From JAICXG01 sp963801255 (lineage in GTDB: Bacteria > Verrucomicrobiota > Verrucomicrobiia > Chthoniobacterales > UBA10450), in assembly GCA_963801255.1 (NCBI GenBank), contig CAWDEC010000008.1:124001-188000 (forward strand): DNA of 64,000 nucleotides, written 5' to 3'. The notes beneath the pieces are model-generated. The model saw nothing but the letters and a program-made list of their open reading frames with translations. It was not told where the DNA came from and searched no databases. Position numbers and translations under genes: made by a program. Each line of letters starts with the position of its first letter. Positions within the stretch are counted from its first letter, which is position 1. Below, one piece after another: positions 26,644 to 34,516 of this stretch.

Positions 26644-29600
26644 ATGAGCGCTCTCCAAGCCGCCATCGAACGTCGCGGCCAACAGATTTTCGACCTGGTC
26701 GATCAACACCCTGAATCCATTTTTACCAAGGCCGGTTTCTACCAAAAGATGATGGCTTTCTCCATGCGCGACGAGACCTTCAAAGTGCAGATGTTTCGCT
26801 TCGTCGACGTGCTTGCGTCTCTGCGGCGTTCGGGCGACATCGTCGAGCATTTGCGCGAATATTTTGCGGGGATGGACGGCTCCATCCCGATGATGCAAAC
26901 CGGATTGCGCGCGGCCGGTATTTTTCCCTGGCTCACCGCTTACATTCTGCGGCGCAACGTTTCCGGCATGGCGCGACAATTCATCGCTGGGAAGGACGGC
27001 GCCGACGTCATGAATACGCTGCGCAAGAAGCGCCGGCAAAAAATCGGCTTCACTGTCGATTTGTTAGGCGAAGCGGTCGTGAGCGAGAAAGAGGCGGAGG
27101 AATATGCGGCCCGCGCGATGGAGTTGCTTGAGACCCTGGCGCGTGAGACCCGCGGCTGGACGGATTCGTTAGGCAAGAACACCGACCTGTTTCCGGTGGT
27201 GAATCTTTCGCTCAAGATCTCGGCCTTTTATTCGCAAATGGATCCGGCAGCGCCGGAAGAAGCGGTGGCCCATCTCGCGCCCAAGCTGCGACCCATTCTG
27301 CGGCGGGCCAAAGAGCTGGGGGCTTTCGTCAATTTCGACATGGAGAGCTACGCACAGAAGAACAGCACGCTCGATCTCTTCAAACAGCTTTTCACGGAGC
27401 CGGAGTTTGCCGACTGGCCTCACGTTGGAATCGTCATCCAGGCTTATCTGCGCGATGCCGAACGCGATTTGCGTGACCTGATTGAATGGGGTCGTCGCCG
27501 CGGGACCCGTTTCGCCGTCAGGCTGGTGAAGGGGGCCTACTGGGACTACGAGAAAATTATCTCGCAACAAAACGGCTGGGTCTGTCCGGTCTTTCTGCAA
27601 AAACCGGAGAGCGACGCCAACTTCGAAACCTGCACCCGCGTTCTGCTCGATAACGAATCCATCGTCACCGCGGCGTTCGGATCGCACAATGCGCGCAGCA
27701 TTGCGCACGCGATGGCCTACGCGGAAGAGAAGGAGATCGAGAAAAGCCGTTTCGAATTCCAGCTCCTCTATGGAATGGCGGGGCCGATCAAGCGCGCACT
27801 CGTCAACATGGGTTATCGCGTTCGCGAATATTCGCCGGTCGGCGAGCTGCTGCCGGGGATGTCTTATCTCGTTAGGCGATTACTCGAGAATACTTCCAAC
27901 GAAGGATTTCTCCGCGCGAAGTTTTCCGAGAACCTCTCCGCCGCGCAGTTGCTGCGCGATCCGAATGACATAATCACGACCGGCGCGCGCAATCTGCCGC
28001 CGCTCGAAATCGAGCCAAGCCATTATCATTCGGCAAATGGCGACCGCGAAACGCCGCCGGGCGATACCTACCAAAACGCGCCGCTGGTTAATTTCGTCCA
28101 TCGCCAAAATCAGGAGCGTATGCGCGCTGCGCTGCGGGAAGCACGAGGCCGTTTTGGGAGGAAGTATCCGCTGGTGATCGACGGCGAAAAGGTGACCACC
28201 GGAAAGTGGATGTCGTCCCTTAACCCGAGCGCCCCTAACGAGATCGTAGGCGAAGTGGCGGAGGCGGGAATTCCGGAAGCCGAACGCGCGGTCAAAGCGG
28301 CGCGAGCGGCTTTTGATCATTGGTGCCGCGTTTCGGTGGAGCATCGTGCGCAGTTGCTCGAGCGGGTTGCGGCGATCATGGAACGTCGACGTTTCGAGCT
28401 TTCCGCCGTCGAGGTTTTTGAAGTGGGAAAACCATGGGAGGAAGCCGATGGCGACATTCGTGAGGCGATGGATTTTTGCCTCTTCTATGCCCAGCAAATG
28501 CGCATCCTCGGGCGGCCGCAGCTCACCCAGCATGTAGCGGGCGAGGAAAACTATCAGCATTACTGGGGACGTGGCGTAGCGCTCGTCATTGCACCGTGGA
28601 ATTTCCCGATCGCGATCCTCTGTGGAATGGCCTCCGCCTCGTTAGTCACGGGCAACACTGTGATTATGAAGCCGGCCGAGCAATCAGCGATCTGCGGTGC
28701 GCTGCTCATGGAGATTTTTGAGGAAGCCGGCGTGCCGAAGGGCGTGCTCAACCTCCTCAATGGCGACGGTGCGGTGATCGGCGAGTACCTCGTGAATCAT
28801 AAGCAGGTTGACCTCATCGCCTTTACAGGATCACGCGAGGTGGGTCTGCACATTTGGGAAGCGGCCGGCAAGACGCGGCCTGGGCAGCGCGAGCTCAAGC
28901 GCGTGATTTGTGAAATGGGCGGCAAGAACGCGATCATTGTCGATTCCGACGCCGACCTCGACGAGACGATCGTCGATTCGATTTACTCCGCTTTTGGTTA
29001 TCAAGGCCAGAAATGTTCCGCGCTCTCGCGACTCATTGTTTTGGAAGAGAACTACGATCGCGTGGTGGAACGCCTTCTCTCGGCGGCGGCCAGTTTGCGC
29101 GTCGGCGATCCGGAGACACCTGGCATTACGGTAGGGCCGGTGATCGATGAGACGGCCTACAAGCGCATCCTCGACATGATCGAAGTTGGGAAAAAAGAGG
29201 CGACTCTCGCCTACCAGGCGAAAGACGTGCCTACCGATGGCTACTTCATTCCGCCGACCATTTTTACCGATGTTTCGCCTAACGGCCGCATCGCGCGCGA
29301 AGAAATTTTCGGACCGGTCCTAAGCGTGATCAAAGTGCGCGATCTCGACGAGGCGCTCCAAGTGGCCAACGGTATCGACTATGCCCTGACGGCCGGCTTT
29401 TTCTCGCGTAGTCCGGCCAACATTGAGCGGATCAAAGCCGAGTTGGTGGCGGGAAATGTTTACGTCAACCGTTCCTGCACCGGCGCGGTGGTGGGTCGGC
29501 ATCCGTTTGGCGGCTTCAAGATGAGCGGCGGCGGCACCAAGGCCGGCGGGGGAGATTACCTTCTGCAATTTCTCATCCCGCGCATTGTGACGGAGAATAT

Positions 29601-29703
29601 CATGCGGCACGGCTTCGCGCCGGAAGAAACGCCACTCTACCGCGCCGAGTTTCTCGTCAGGCAACCTGGGACAACAAACGTCGAGGAAAAGGCGAGGGGT
29701 TGA
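26644..29703 (+). CDS. putA: Proline dehydrogenase / L-glutamate gamma-semialdehyde dehydrogenase
   Basis: About 1019 residues. The N-terminal half is the FAD-binding beta/alpha barrel that oxidises proline (NFDMESYAQKNSTLDLF, FAVRLVKGAYWDYEK, QLLYGMAGPIKRAL). The C-terminal half is the aldehyde dehydrogenase with VIAPWNFPIAILCG, VICEMGGKNAIIV and the catalytic cysteine in GYQGQKCSALSRL. It lacks the N-terminal ribbon-helix-helix DNA-binding domain and the C-terminal domain of long PutAs, so it is enzymatic, not a self-repressor. ATG 26644 is chosen over a TTG at 26608. It catalyses proline to glutamate. Confidence 0.95.
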   Translation: MSALQAAIERRGQQIFDLVDQHPESIFTKAGFYQKMMAFSMRDETFKVQMFRFVDVLASLRRSGDIVEHLREYFAGMDGSIPMMQTGLRAAGIFPWLTAYILRRNVSGMARQFIAGKDGADVMNTLRKKRRQKIGFTVDLLGEAVVSEKEAEEYAARAMELLETLARETRGWTDSLGKNTDLFPVVNLSLKISAFYSQMDPAAPEEAVAHLAPKLRPILRRAKELGAFVNFDMESYAQKNSTLDLFKQLFTEPEFADWPHVGIVIQAYLRDAERDLRDLIEWGRRRGTRFAVRLVKGAYWDYEKIISQQNGWVCPVFLQKPESDANFETCTRVLLDNESIVTAAFGSHNARSIAHAMAYAEEKEIEKSRFEFQLLYGMAGPIKRALVNMGYRVREYSPVGELLPGMSYLVRRLLENTSNEGFLRAKFSENLSAAQLLRDPNDIITTGARNLPPLEIEPSHYHSANGDRETPPGDTYQNAPLVNFVHRQNQERMRAALREARGRFGRKYPLVIDGEKVTTGKWMSSLNPSAPNEIVGEVAEAGIPEAERAVKAARAAFDHWCRVSVEHRAQLLERVAAIMERRRFELSAVEVFEVGKPWEEADGDIREAMDFCLFYAQQMRILGRPQLTQHVAGEENYQHYWGRGVALVIAPWNFPIAILCGMASASLVTGNTVIMKPAEQSAICGALLMEIFEEAGVPKGVLNLLNGDGAVIGEYLVNHKQVDLIAFTGSREVGLHIWEAAGKTRPGQRELKRVICEMGGKNAIIVDSDADLDETIVDSIYSAFGYQGQKCSALSRLIVLEENYDRVVERLLSAAASLRVGDPETPGITVGPVIDETAYKRILDMIEVGKKEATLAYQAKDVPTDGYFIPPTIFTDVSPNGRIAREEIFGPVLSVIKVRDLDEALQVANGIDYALTAGFFSRSPANIERIKAELVAGNVYVNRSCTGAVVGRHPFGGFKMSGGGTKAGGGDYLLQFLIPRIVTENIMRHGFAPEETPLYRAEFLVRQPGTTNVEEKARG

Positions 29704-29766
29704 GTCGTCAGACAGAGGAGATGCGCAATCGTCCTTCTTCCTCCACCTCGTTAGGCCAAGGTTCCT

Positions 29767-30075
29767 TTAGTACTGCAGAATGCGGATGACCTCGTGAATC
29801 ATCGTGATGATGGGCCAGGCGGCTACGAGCGTGATCAGACCAAGGACGGCAGCTTCGATTCGAAAGCTGCGACTGGCATCGGCGCGCAGAACTTCCTTTG
29901 CCAAACCAGTGAAGTTCGGACGTCGCCACGACGAGCCGTCTCCTCCGAAAGATCCTCCAAAACGGGGGGCCTGAAAATGAAACTCTCCAGCGAGAAGTAA
30001 GCCGCGTCGCTCGCTGCGGCGCTCATAATGCGAGAACGATCGAACCGAAGCGAGTCCGAGCTGGGGCTTCATCAT
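29767..30075 (-). CDS. Small protein with C-terminal membrane helix
   Basis: 102 residues. Low-complexity glycine/arginine region first, then a single hydrophobic helix AAVLGLITLVAAWPIITMI near the C-terminus, which would make a tail-anchored topology. No family is recognised. A GAGGAG ribosome binding site precedes two tandem ATGs (30075, 30072), and the first overlaps the stop of the small upstream frame as ATGA, which suggests coupled translation. The DUS-like motif at 29748 lies just past the stop. Confidence 0.5.
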   Translation of the reverse strand: MMKPQLGLASVRSFSHYERRSERRGLLLAGEFHFQAPRFGGSFGGDGSSWRRPNFTGLAKEVLRADASRSFRIEAAVLGLITLVAAWPIITMIHEVIRILQY

Positions 30076-30290
30076 TTCTCCTCAAGCATGCGCAATGCCG
30101 AAGAGACCGAAGCTACGAATTCCGACCACGCCGGCACGAGCAAGAACTTAATCCAAATCGCCATCTCGTCCAACTGGAGTCGATGCATGATCGACGACAT
30201 TTCGGGTGGCAAGACCCGTTGGACGAGTAGTGATTTTTTCGTCCCTAGCTGCCGACGTCGGTTAGGCGAATTGAACCTGAATAGTATCAA
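30072..30290 (-). CDS. Short frame coupled to the downstream small membrane protein
   Basis: 72 residues from TTG 30290, or 42 from an ATG at 30200. It ends RMLEEK and the stop overlaps the next start by four bases, the arrangement seen in real operons. It contains WIKFLLVPAWSEFVASVSSA, an amphipathic-looking helix, but no recognised domain. I list it with low confidence because length and composition alone cannot separate it from chance. Confidence 0.35.
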   Translation of the reverse strand: MILFRFNSPNRRRQLGTKKSLLVQRVLPPEMSSIMHRLQLDEMAIWIKFLLVPAWSEFVASVSSALRMLEEK

Positions 30291-30324
30291 GTCGATTCAA
30301 CAGCTTTGCCTTGGGAATCAGGCG

Positions 30325-31152
30325 TCAGGTCGGAGTGGCGCGGTTCGTCGAGTCTGTCGACGACCATGGAGTCCGGGGCGCGAGATGGTATTGCCGGTTC
30401 AATTGTCGTGTCGCCGTTGCGGCAATTTTCTCCACAATTTTGAGACGCGCTTCTTCCGAGCTTTCCTGCCAGATCGGTTTGCGCTGAAGATGAAGCGCGC
30501 CGCCGTGCGCAACGAGCAGACCCCAGCCCAAGGGCGTTTCCGCTTCGCGAAGGAGTTCGTTAGGCAATACCAGATAGAGAAGATTGGCGCAGCGATAGCG
30601 GGCGAGTCTCTCGAATTTTCGGCCATCGCGCAGTTGGTTTTGCAGCGCGGTCAGCTCGCGGATTACCCAGCGATAGCCGCGGTGTTCGATGGCCGCGAAG
30701 TTCCAGTCGTCCCATTCCGGAAAGAGTGTCTCTCCTGTGCGTAGCGTCGGGTAATGCACCCGCAGATGCTTCTCCAAAATCTGCTGACGACGATAGACGG
30801 ATTCGAGCCGGGCAATTGTTTGTGGGCTGCGGCAATCATCGCGTCGCAGGTCGGGAGTCGATTGTTTGCACTCGAAAACCGCCGTGTGGCCAAGAGTGCC
30901 ATTGCGTTGCGGACGATAGGCAGCCACGTCGGCGCGATAGCGACACTTCGGCAGGGAAACTTCGAAGGCGGCAAGGCGGTATCCGTTTTCCTGAGCCCAC
31001 AAAAACGCGAGCTGTTTCAGCTCGCGATGAGCGGCGGTCTCTCCGTGCTTTGCCGAAGCAGGCTGCGAGACGCCAGTTTTTTCCGACGCAGGCGACGGCG
31101 TTCGCCGCTCCTCGGCCTCGAGTGGAACTGACTCGCCTAACGAGTCAGCCAT
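30325..31152 (-). CDS. PD-(D/E)XK nuclease-like protein of unknown function
   Basis: 275 residues from ATG 31152. After a Pro/Ser/Glu-rich start, TAAHRELKQLAFLWAQENGY, the FEVSLPKCRYRADVAAYRP strand and AVFECKQSTPDLRRDD give the E...D...ExK arrangement of the PD-(D/E)XK fold. The rest is family-specific and I cannot name it; nuclease activity is inferred. The first codons (MADSLGES) overlap the hemB end in another frame and use the TCG-TTA-GGC motif, so this start may be too early. A long GC-rich upstream frame to 31251 is rejected as a shadow of hemB. Confidence 0.6.
   Translation of the reverse strand: MADSLGESVPLEAEERRTPSPASEKTGVSQPASAKHGETAAHRELKQLAFLWAQENGYRLAAFEVSLPKCRYRADVAAYRPQRNGTLGHTAVFECKQSTPDLRRDDCRSPQTIARLESVYRRQQILEKHLRVHYPTLRTGETLFPEWDDWNFAAIEHRGYRWVIRELTALQNQLRDGRKFERLARYRCANLLYLVLPNELLREAETPLGWGLLVAHGGALHLQRKPIWQESSEEARLKIVEKIAATATRQLNRQYHLAPRTPWSSTDSTNRATPT
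31128..31148. repeat. Hairpin built around the window motif at the hemB stop
   Basis: Eight-base arms CTGACTCG (31128-31135) and CGAGTCAG (31141-31148) flank a CCTAA loop. The motif TCGTTAGG lies across the loop and inner arm on the minus strand, and supplies the hemB stop TAG. There is no T-run beyond the stem, so it is not a textbook terminator, but it sits exactly where one would act for hemB. Confidence 0.6.
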
Positions 31153-32123
31153 TGTGCCAGCTCCCGCGCCCAGTAGGTGACAATGAGATCGGCCCCGGCT
31201 CGTTTCAGGCTGGTCATAATCTCGAGCGCGGCCTGCCGTTCGTCGATCCAACCTCGCTCGGCAGCGGCTTTGACCATCGAGTATTCGCCGCTGACATGAT
31301 AAACCGCAGTCGTTAGGCCAAAGCGCTCGCGCACTCGCCAGAGAATGTCGAGGTAAGGCAAAGCTGGCTTGACCATGATGATGTCGGCGCCTTCCTCGAT
31401 ATCGAGGGCTGCTTCTCGCAGAGCCTCATTGCCATTCGCCGGATCCATTTGGTAGGTCCGCCGGTCACCAAACTGCGGTGGGCTTTCTGCCGCTTCGCGG
31501 AAAGGTCCATAAAAGGCGGAGGCAAACTTGGCTGCGTAACTCATGATTGCGGTCTGATCGTGACCGGCAGCGTCGAGCGCTTCGCGGATCGCGCCGACGC
31601 GGCCATCCATCATGTCGCTGGGCGCAACAATGTCGGCTCCGGCGGCGGCGTGCGACAGGGCGGCCTTCACCAACAGTTCCACGCTCTCATCATTCAAGAC
31701 ATGGAAGTGATCGCCATCGATCCGGGTCACGCCGCAATGGCCATGGCTCATATATTCACAAAGGCAGACGTCGGTGATGACGAGCAGGTCCGGGTGTTCC
31801 TGCTTGATTGCGCGCACCGCCTGCTGAACGACGCCTTTTTCCGCGTAAGCGCCGGAAGCCTGCTCATCCTTTTCGTGAGGAATACCAAAAAGGATAACTG
31901 CCTGGACGCCAGCCTCGGCGGCGTGCCCGGCTTCCGCCGCGATCTCGTGTGGCGCGAGCTGCTCGACCCCCGGCATACTGCTGATTGCGCGTCGCTCCGC
32001 GATCCTTTCGCTGACGAAGAGCGGGAGGATAAAATCGCGCGGAGTGAGAGTGGTTTCGCGCACGAGGTCACGAAGCGCGGCAGTACGGCGCAAACGACGC
32101 GGGCGGCGGACCAGTTTCTTCAC
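31137..32123 (-). CDS. hemB: Delta-aminolevulinic acid dehydratase (porphobilinogen synthase)
   Basis: 328 residues. Condenses two 5-aminolevulinates to porphobilinogen in heme and cobalamin pathways. The two active-site lysines are in MSYAAKFASAFYGPFR and ADIIMVKPALPYLDI. The cysteine/His-rich DVCLCEYMSHGHCG segment is the zinc site, so this is a zinc-dependent type. The stop is CGT-TAG in the widespread motif. It is divergent from coaX. Confidence 0.96.
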   Translation of the reverse strand: MKKLVRRPRRLRRTAALRDLVRETTLTPRDFILPLFVSERIAERRAISSMPGVEQLAPHEIAAEAGHAAEAGVQAVILFGIPHEKDEQASGAYAEKGVVQQAVRAIKQEHPDLLVITDVCLCEYMSHGHCGVTRIDGDHFHVLNDESVELLVKAALSHAAAGADIVAPSDMMDGRVGAIREALDAAGHDQTAIMSYAAKFASAFYGPFREAAESPPQFGDRRTYQMDPANGNEALREAALDIEEGADIIMVKPALPYLDILWRVRERFGLTTAVYHVSGEYSMVKAAAERGWIDERQAALEIMTSLKRAGADLIVTYWARELAQWLTR

Positions 32124-32214
32124 CTGCGGAGGCTAATTGAAGCCGATAAGTGCGGCAAGCTCACCCGGGGACGGGATGACAAGGTCAGGTCTCCAGTGTT
32201 TGTTGGCGCTCGTC

Positions 32215-32979
32215 ATGCGGTCATCTTTGCCTAACGAGAAATGCAACAACTATCTGCTGATCGACGTGAGCAACTCGTTCACCAAACTCGCTTTCGCCAC
32301 GAAGGAGAAGATATATGCGCCGGAGCGGATTGAGACCGCAAAGTTGAGTGTCGCGCGCCTAACGACGTTTTTTCGCAAACAGGATCTCGATCTGGTGGTC
32401 GTTTCTTCAGTCGTGCCCAAGGCGAACGCGGTCATTCGCAGGGCGGTGAAGAAGGTTTCGACTCTTTTCGTGAGCGCAAAATGCGAACTGGGCGTTGGCG
32501 TTGATTATCCTGCTCCCGCGTCAATCGGCGCCGATCGATTGGCAAACGCGGCAGCGGTCGCCGCCTTCTACAGCGTGCCCGCGGTGGTGGTAGACTTCGG
32601 AACCGCGGTTACTTTCGATGTTATCTCGGTCCAGGGTTGCTACATCGGGGGGGTGATCGCGCCCGGCCTCGAAGCCATGACTCGATACCTTTACAATCGG
32701 ACTGCCCTGCTACCCCGGCTCAGCCTCGCTGAACCGCGCCGGGCCGTCGGTCGCTCAACCAAAGGCGCGATGATGTCGGGCGCGGTGTTTGGCTATCGCG
32801 GCCTGGTGAAGGAGATCCTGGCGAAGATCGCCGCGGAGGCCTTTCGCAGGCGAAAGGCAACGGTGATTGCAACTGGCGGCTACGCACAGCTCATCGCCGC
32901 GCGGCTGCCGGAGATCGATGTCGTGCATCCAAACTTAACCTTGGAAGGTTTGCGCGTGATTGCGAATTTGAATCGTTAG
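32215..32979 (+). CDS. coaX: Type III pantothenate kinase
   Basis: 254 residues from ATG 32215; the upstream frame to 32137 looks unconserved. YLLIDVSNSFTKLAFAT has the P-loop-like ASKHA phosphate motif with its Asp, GADRLANAAAVAAFY is the conserved Arg segment, and VVDFGTAVTFDVIS is the second acidic motif. It phosphorylates pantothenate in CoA synthesis. CoaX is the usual form when type I CoaA is missing. The stop is CGT-TAG in the motif at 32973, and the ROK kinase follows 15 bases later. Confidence 0.93.
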   Translation: MRSSLPNEKCNNYLLIDVSNSFTKLAFATKEKIYAPERIETAKLSVARLTTFFRKQDLDLVVVSSVVPKANAVIRRAVKKVSTLFVSAKCELGVGVDYPAPASIGADRLANAAAVAAFYSVPAVVVDFGTAVTFDVISVQGCYIGGVIAPGLEAMTRYLYNRTALLPRLSLAEPRRAVGRSTKGAMMSGAVFGYRGLVKEILAKIAAEAFRRRKATVIATGGYAQLIAARLPEIDVVHPNLTLEGLRVIANLNR

Positions 32980-32994
32980 GCAAAGGAAAAGAGC

Positions 32995-33933
32995 ATGGAG
33001 AGCAGCGCAATCGGGATCGACTTTGGCGGAACCTCAGTGAAGCCGGGTGTGGTTGCGGAGGGCAGGGTGGTAGCCCGGGTCGAGCCATTGCACACTCAGA
33101 ATTTCCAAGGACACGATGCATTGCTCGCGGCGATTCGCGTCGCGGTTGAGGAGTTACGCCGGCAACATCCAGAGGTGGCGGCGGTCGGCGCAGGCTTGCC
33201 GGGGATGGTCGACAGCATCAAGGGCCGCGTCTGGCAGCTTTCCAACGTTGCGGGCTGGGAAGATGTGCCGCTGCAGGCGCTGCTGGAGGAATGGACGGGT
33301 TTGCCTGCGGCCATCGAGAACGACGCAAAAGCGATGGCTTACGCGGAGTGGAGATATGGAGCCGCCCGCGACGGCGTGAACGTGGTTTGCGTCACGTTGG
33401 GTACGGGTGTGGGCGGTGGGCTGATCCTTGAAGGGAAGTTGTATCGCGGCAGCTGGCTTGGCGCGGGAGAGATTGGGCAGATGACGATTGATCCTCGAGG
33501 CGTTCCAGGGCGGTATGGAAATCTCGGTGCGCTGGAAAAATATGTCGGCAACCGCCAGATTGCGGAGCGTGCGCAGGCGCTTTACCGCGAGGCCGGCCTA
33601 ACGAAAACGCGAGAAGAATGTTCGCCCCTCGCGCTCGAGGTGACTGCCAGGAACGGCGACACGATTGCGCATAAGGTCTGGTCGGAAGTCGGGTTCGCGA
33701 TCGGAATCGCGCTTTGCAATGTTATCTGGCTGCTAAACCCGGATCGGATTGTCATCGGCGGAGGAGTGGCACACGCCGGCGAGTATCTCTTCGGACCAAT
33801 CCGGGAAGTGATTGAGGCGCGGACAATGAAGATTTTTCACGAAGGTCTCACCATCGTGTCGGCGAAATTGGGGAACGATGCTGGAATGATTGGCAGCGGA
33901 GCGCTGGCTCTGGAGAAGGCGTCGAGATTGTAG
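32995..33933 (+). CDS. ROK family sugar kinase (glucokinase-like) lacking the zinc cysteines
   Basis: 312 residues. AIGIDFGGTSVKPGVV is the ATP-phosphate motif, VTLGTGVGGGLILEGKLYRG and AGEIGQMTIDPRG are ROK signatures. Typical ROK kinases next carry a CGC..C zinc motif; here the stretch reads VPGRYGNLGALEKY and has no cysteine, as in some ROK subgroups. The substrate is likely glucose or another hexose but is not fixed by sequence. A good AAGGAA ribosome site precedes ATG 32995, close behind coaX. Confidence 0.88.
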   Translation: MESSAIGIDFGGTSVKPGVVAEGRVVARVEPLHTQNFQGHDALLAAIRVAVEELRRQHPEVAAVGAGLPGMVDSIKGRVWQLSNVAGWEDVPLQALLEEWTGLPAAIENDAKAMAYAEWRYGAARDGVNVVCVTLGTGVGGGLILEGKLYRGSWLGAGEIGQMTIDPRGVPGRYGNLGALEKYVGNRQIAERAQALYREAGLTKTREECSPLALEVTARNGDTIAHKVWSEVGFAIGIALCNVIWLLNPDRIVIGGGVAHAGEYLFGPIREVIEARTMKIFHEGLTIVSAKLGNDAGMIGSGALALEKASRL

Positions 33934-33985
33934 GGCGGCTGGGTCCTCTTGCCGGGCAGCGGAGCTGCGAAATGGAGCGATCGGC

Positions 33986-34462
33986 CTAAGACTGACTAAC
34001 GATTTTTTGACTAATCAAGCGCTCTTCGTCGAACTCGAAATAACCTTTGAAGTGCTCGCCGCGTAGAAGGAGCGGCAGCCAGTAGCGATCGCCCGCCCAC
34101 ATCTCATCGTAGGGAATCTGATCGAGCGGCGTCCAGAGCGGGACGGCCTCCGGCGTCTCGCGCGGCTCGCCTTTATAGTCGTGAGCGAGGAAGACCGTGC
34201 AATGGACGCTGTTGCCGTCATGGAATTGAAAATGCAACTCGGCATGCTGGTGCGCGCCTATCGGCATGATTTCGAGTTCCTCCATGATTTCGCGCAAGGC
34301 GGCTGCGAGCGGTGTTTCCCCCGGGTCGACTTTGCCGCCCGGTCCGTTGATTTTTCCGGCGCCGAAGCCGCGTTTTTTGCGGATCAGGAGAATTCTTCGC
34401 TTGTGCACGATGAAGACCAGATTTACGCGGGTGCGCGGTTGCCAGGTTGCCCAGTTGATCAT
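33986..34462 (-). CDS. NUDIX hydrolase (MutT/8-oxo-dGTP-like)
   Basis: 158 residues. The NUDIX box is complete: GGKVDPGETPLAAALREIMEE followed by LEI, in the residues just before position 65. The ILLIRKKRGFGAGKINGPGG opening of the box is typical of 8-oxo-dGTP/oxidised purine hydrolases (MTH1-like). It cleaves pyrophosphate bonds in damaged or alternative nucleotides; the substrate is inferred. It is convergent with the ROK kinase. Confidence 0.88.
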   Translation of the reverse strand: MINWATWQPRTRVNLVFIVHKRRILLIRKKRGFGAGKINGPGGKVDPGETPLAAALREIMEELEIMPIGAHQHAELHFQFHDGNSVHCTVFLAHDYKGEPRETPEAVPLWTPLDQIPYDEMWAGDRYWLPLLLRGEHFKGYFEFDEERLISQKIVSQS

Positions 34463-34516
34463 GTCGCCCGATAACTTGTTCTTCGGCCCGGACGAGACGG
34501 GCGCAAAATCGATGGA

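Noticed and set aside
27169..28560. Minus-strand frames of 179-226 residues in putA
   Set aside because: They lie inside a well-supported PutA reading frame and look like compositional shadows.
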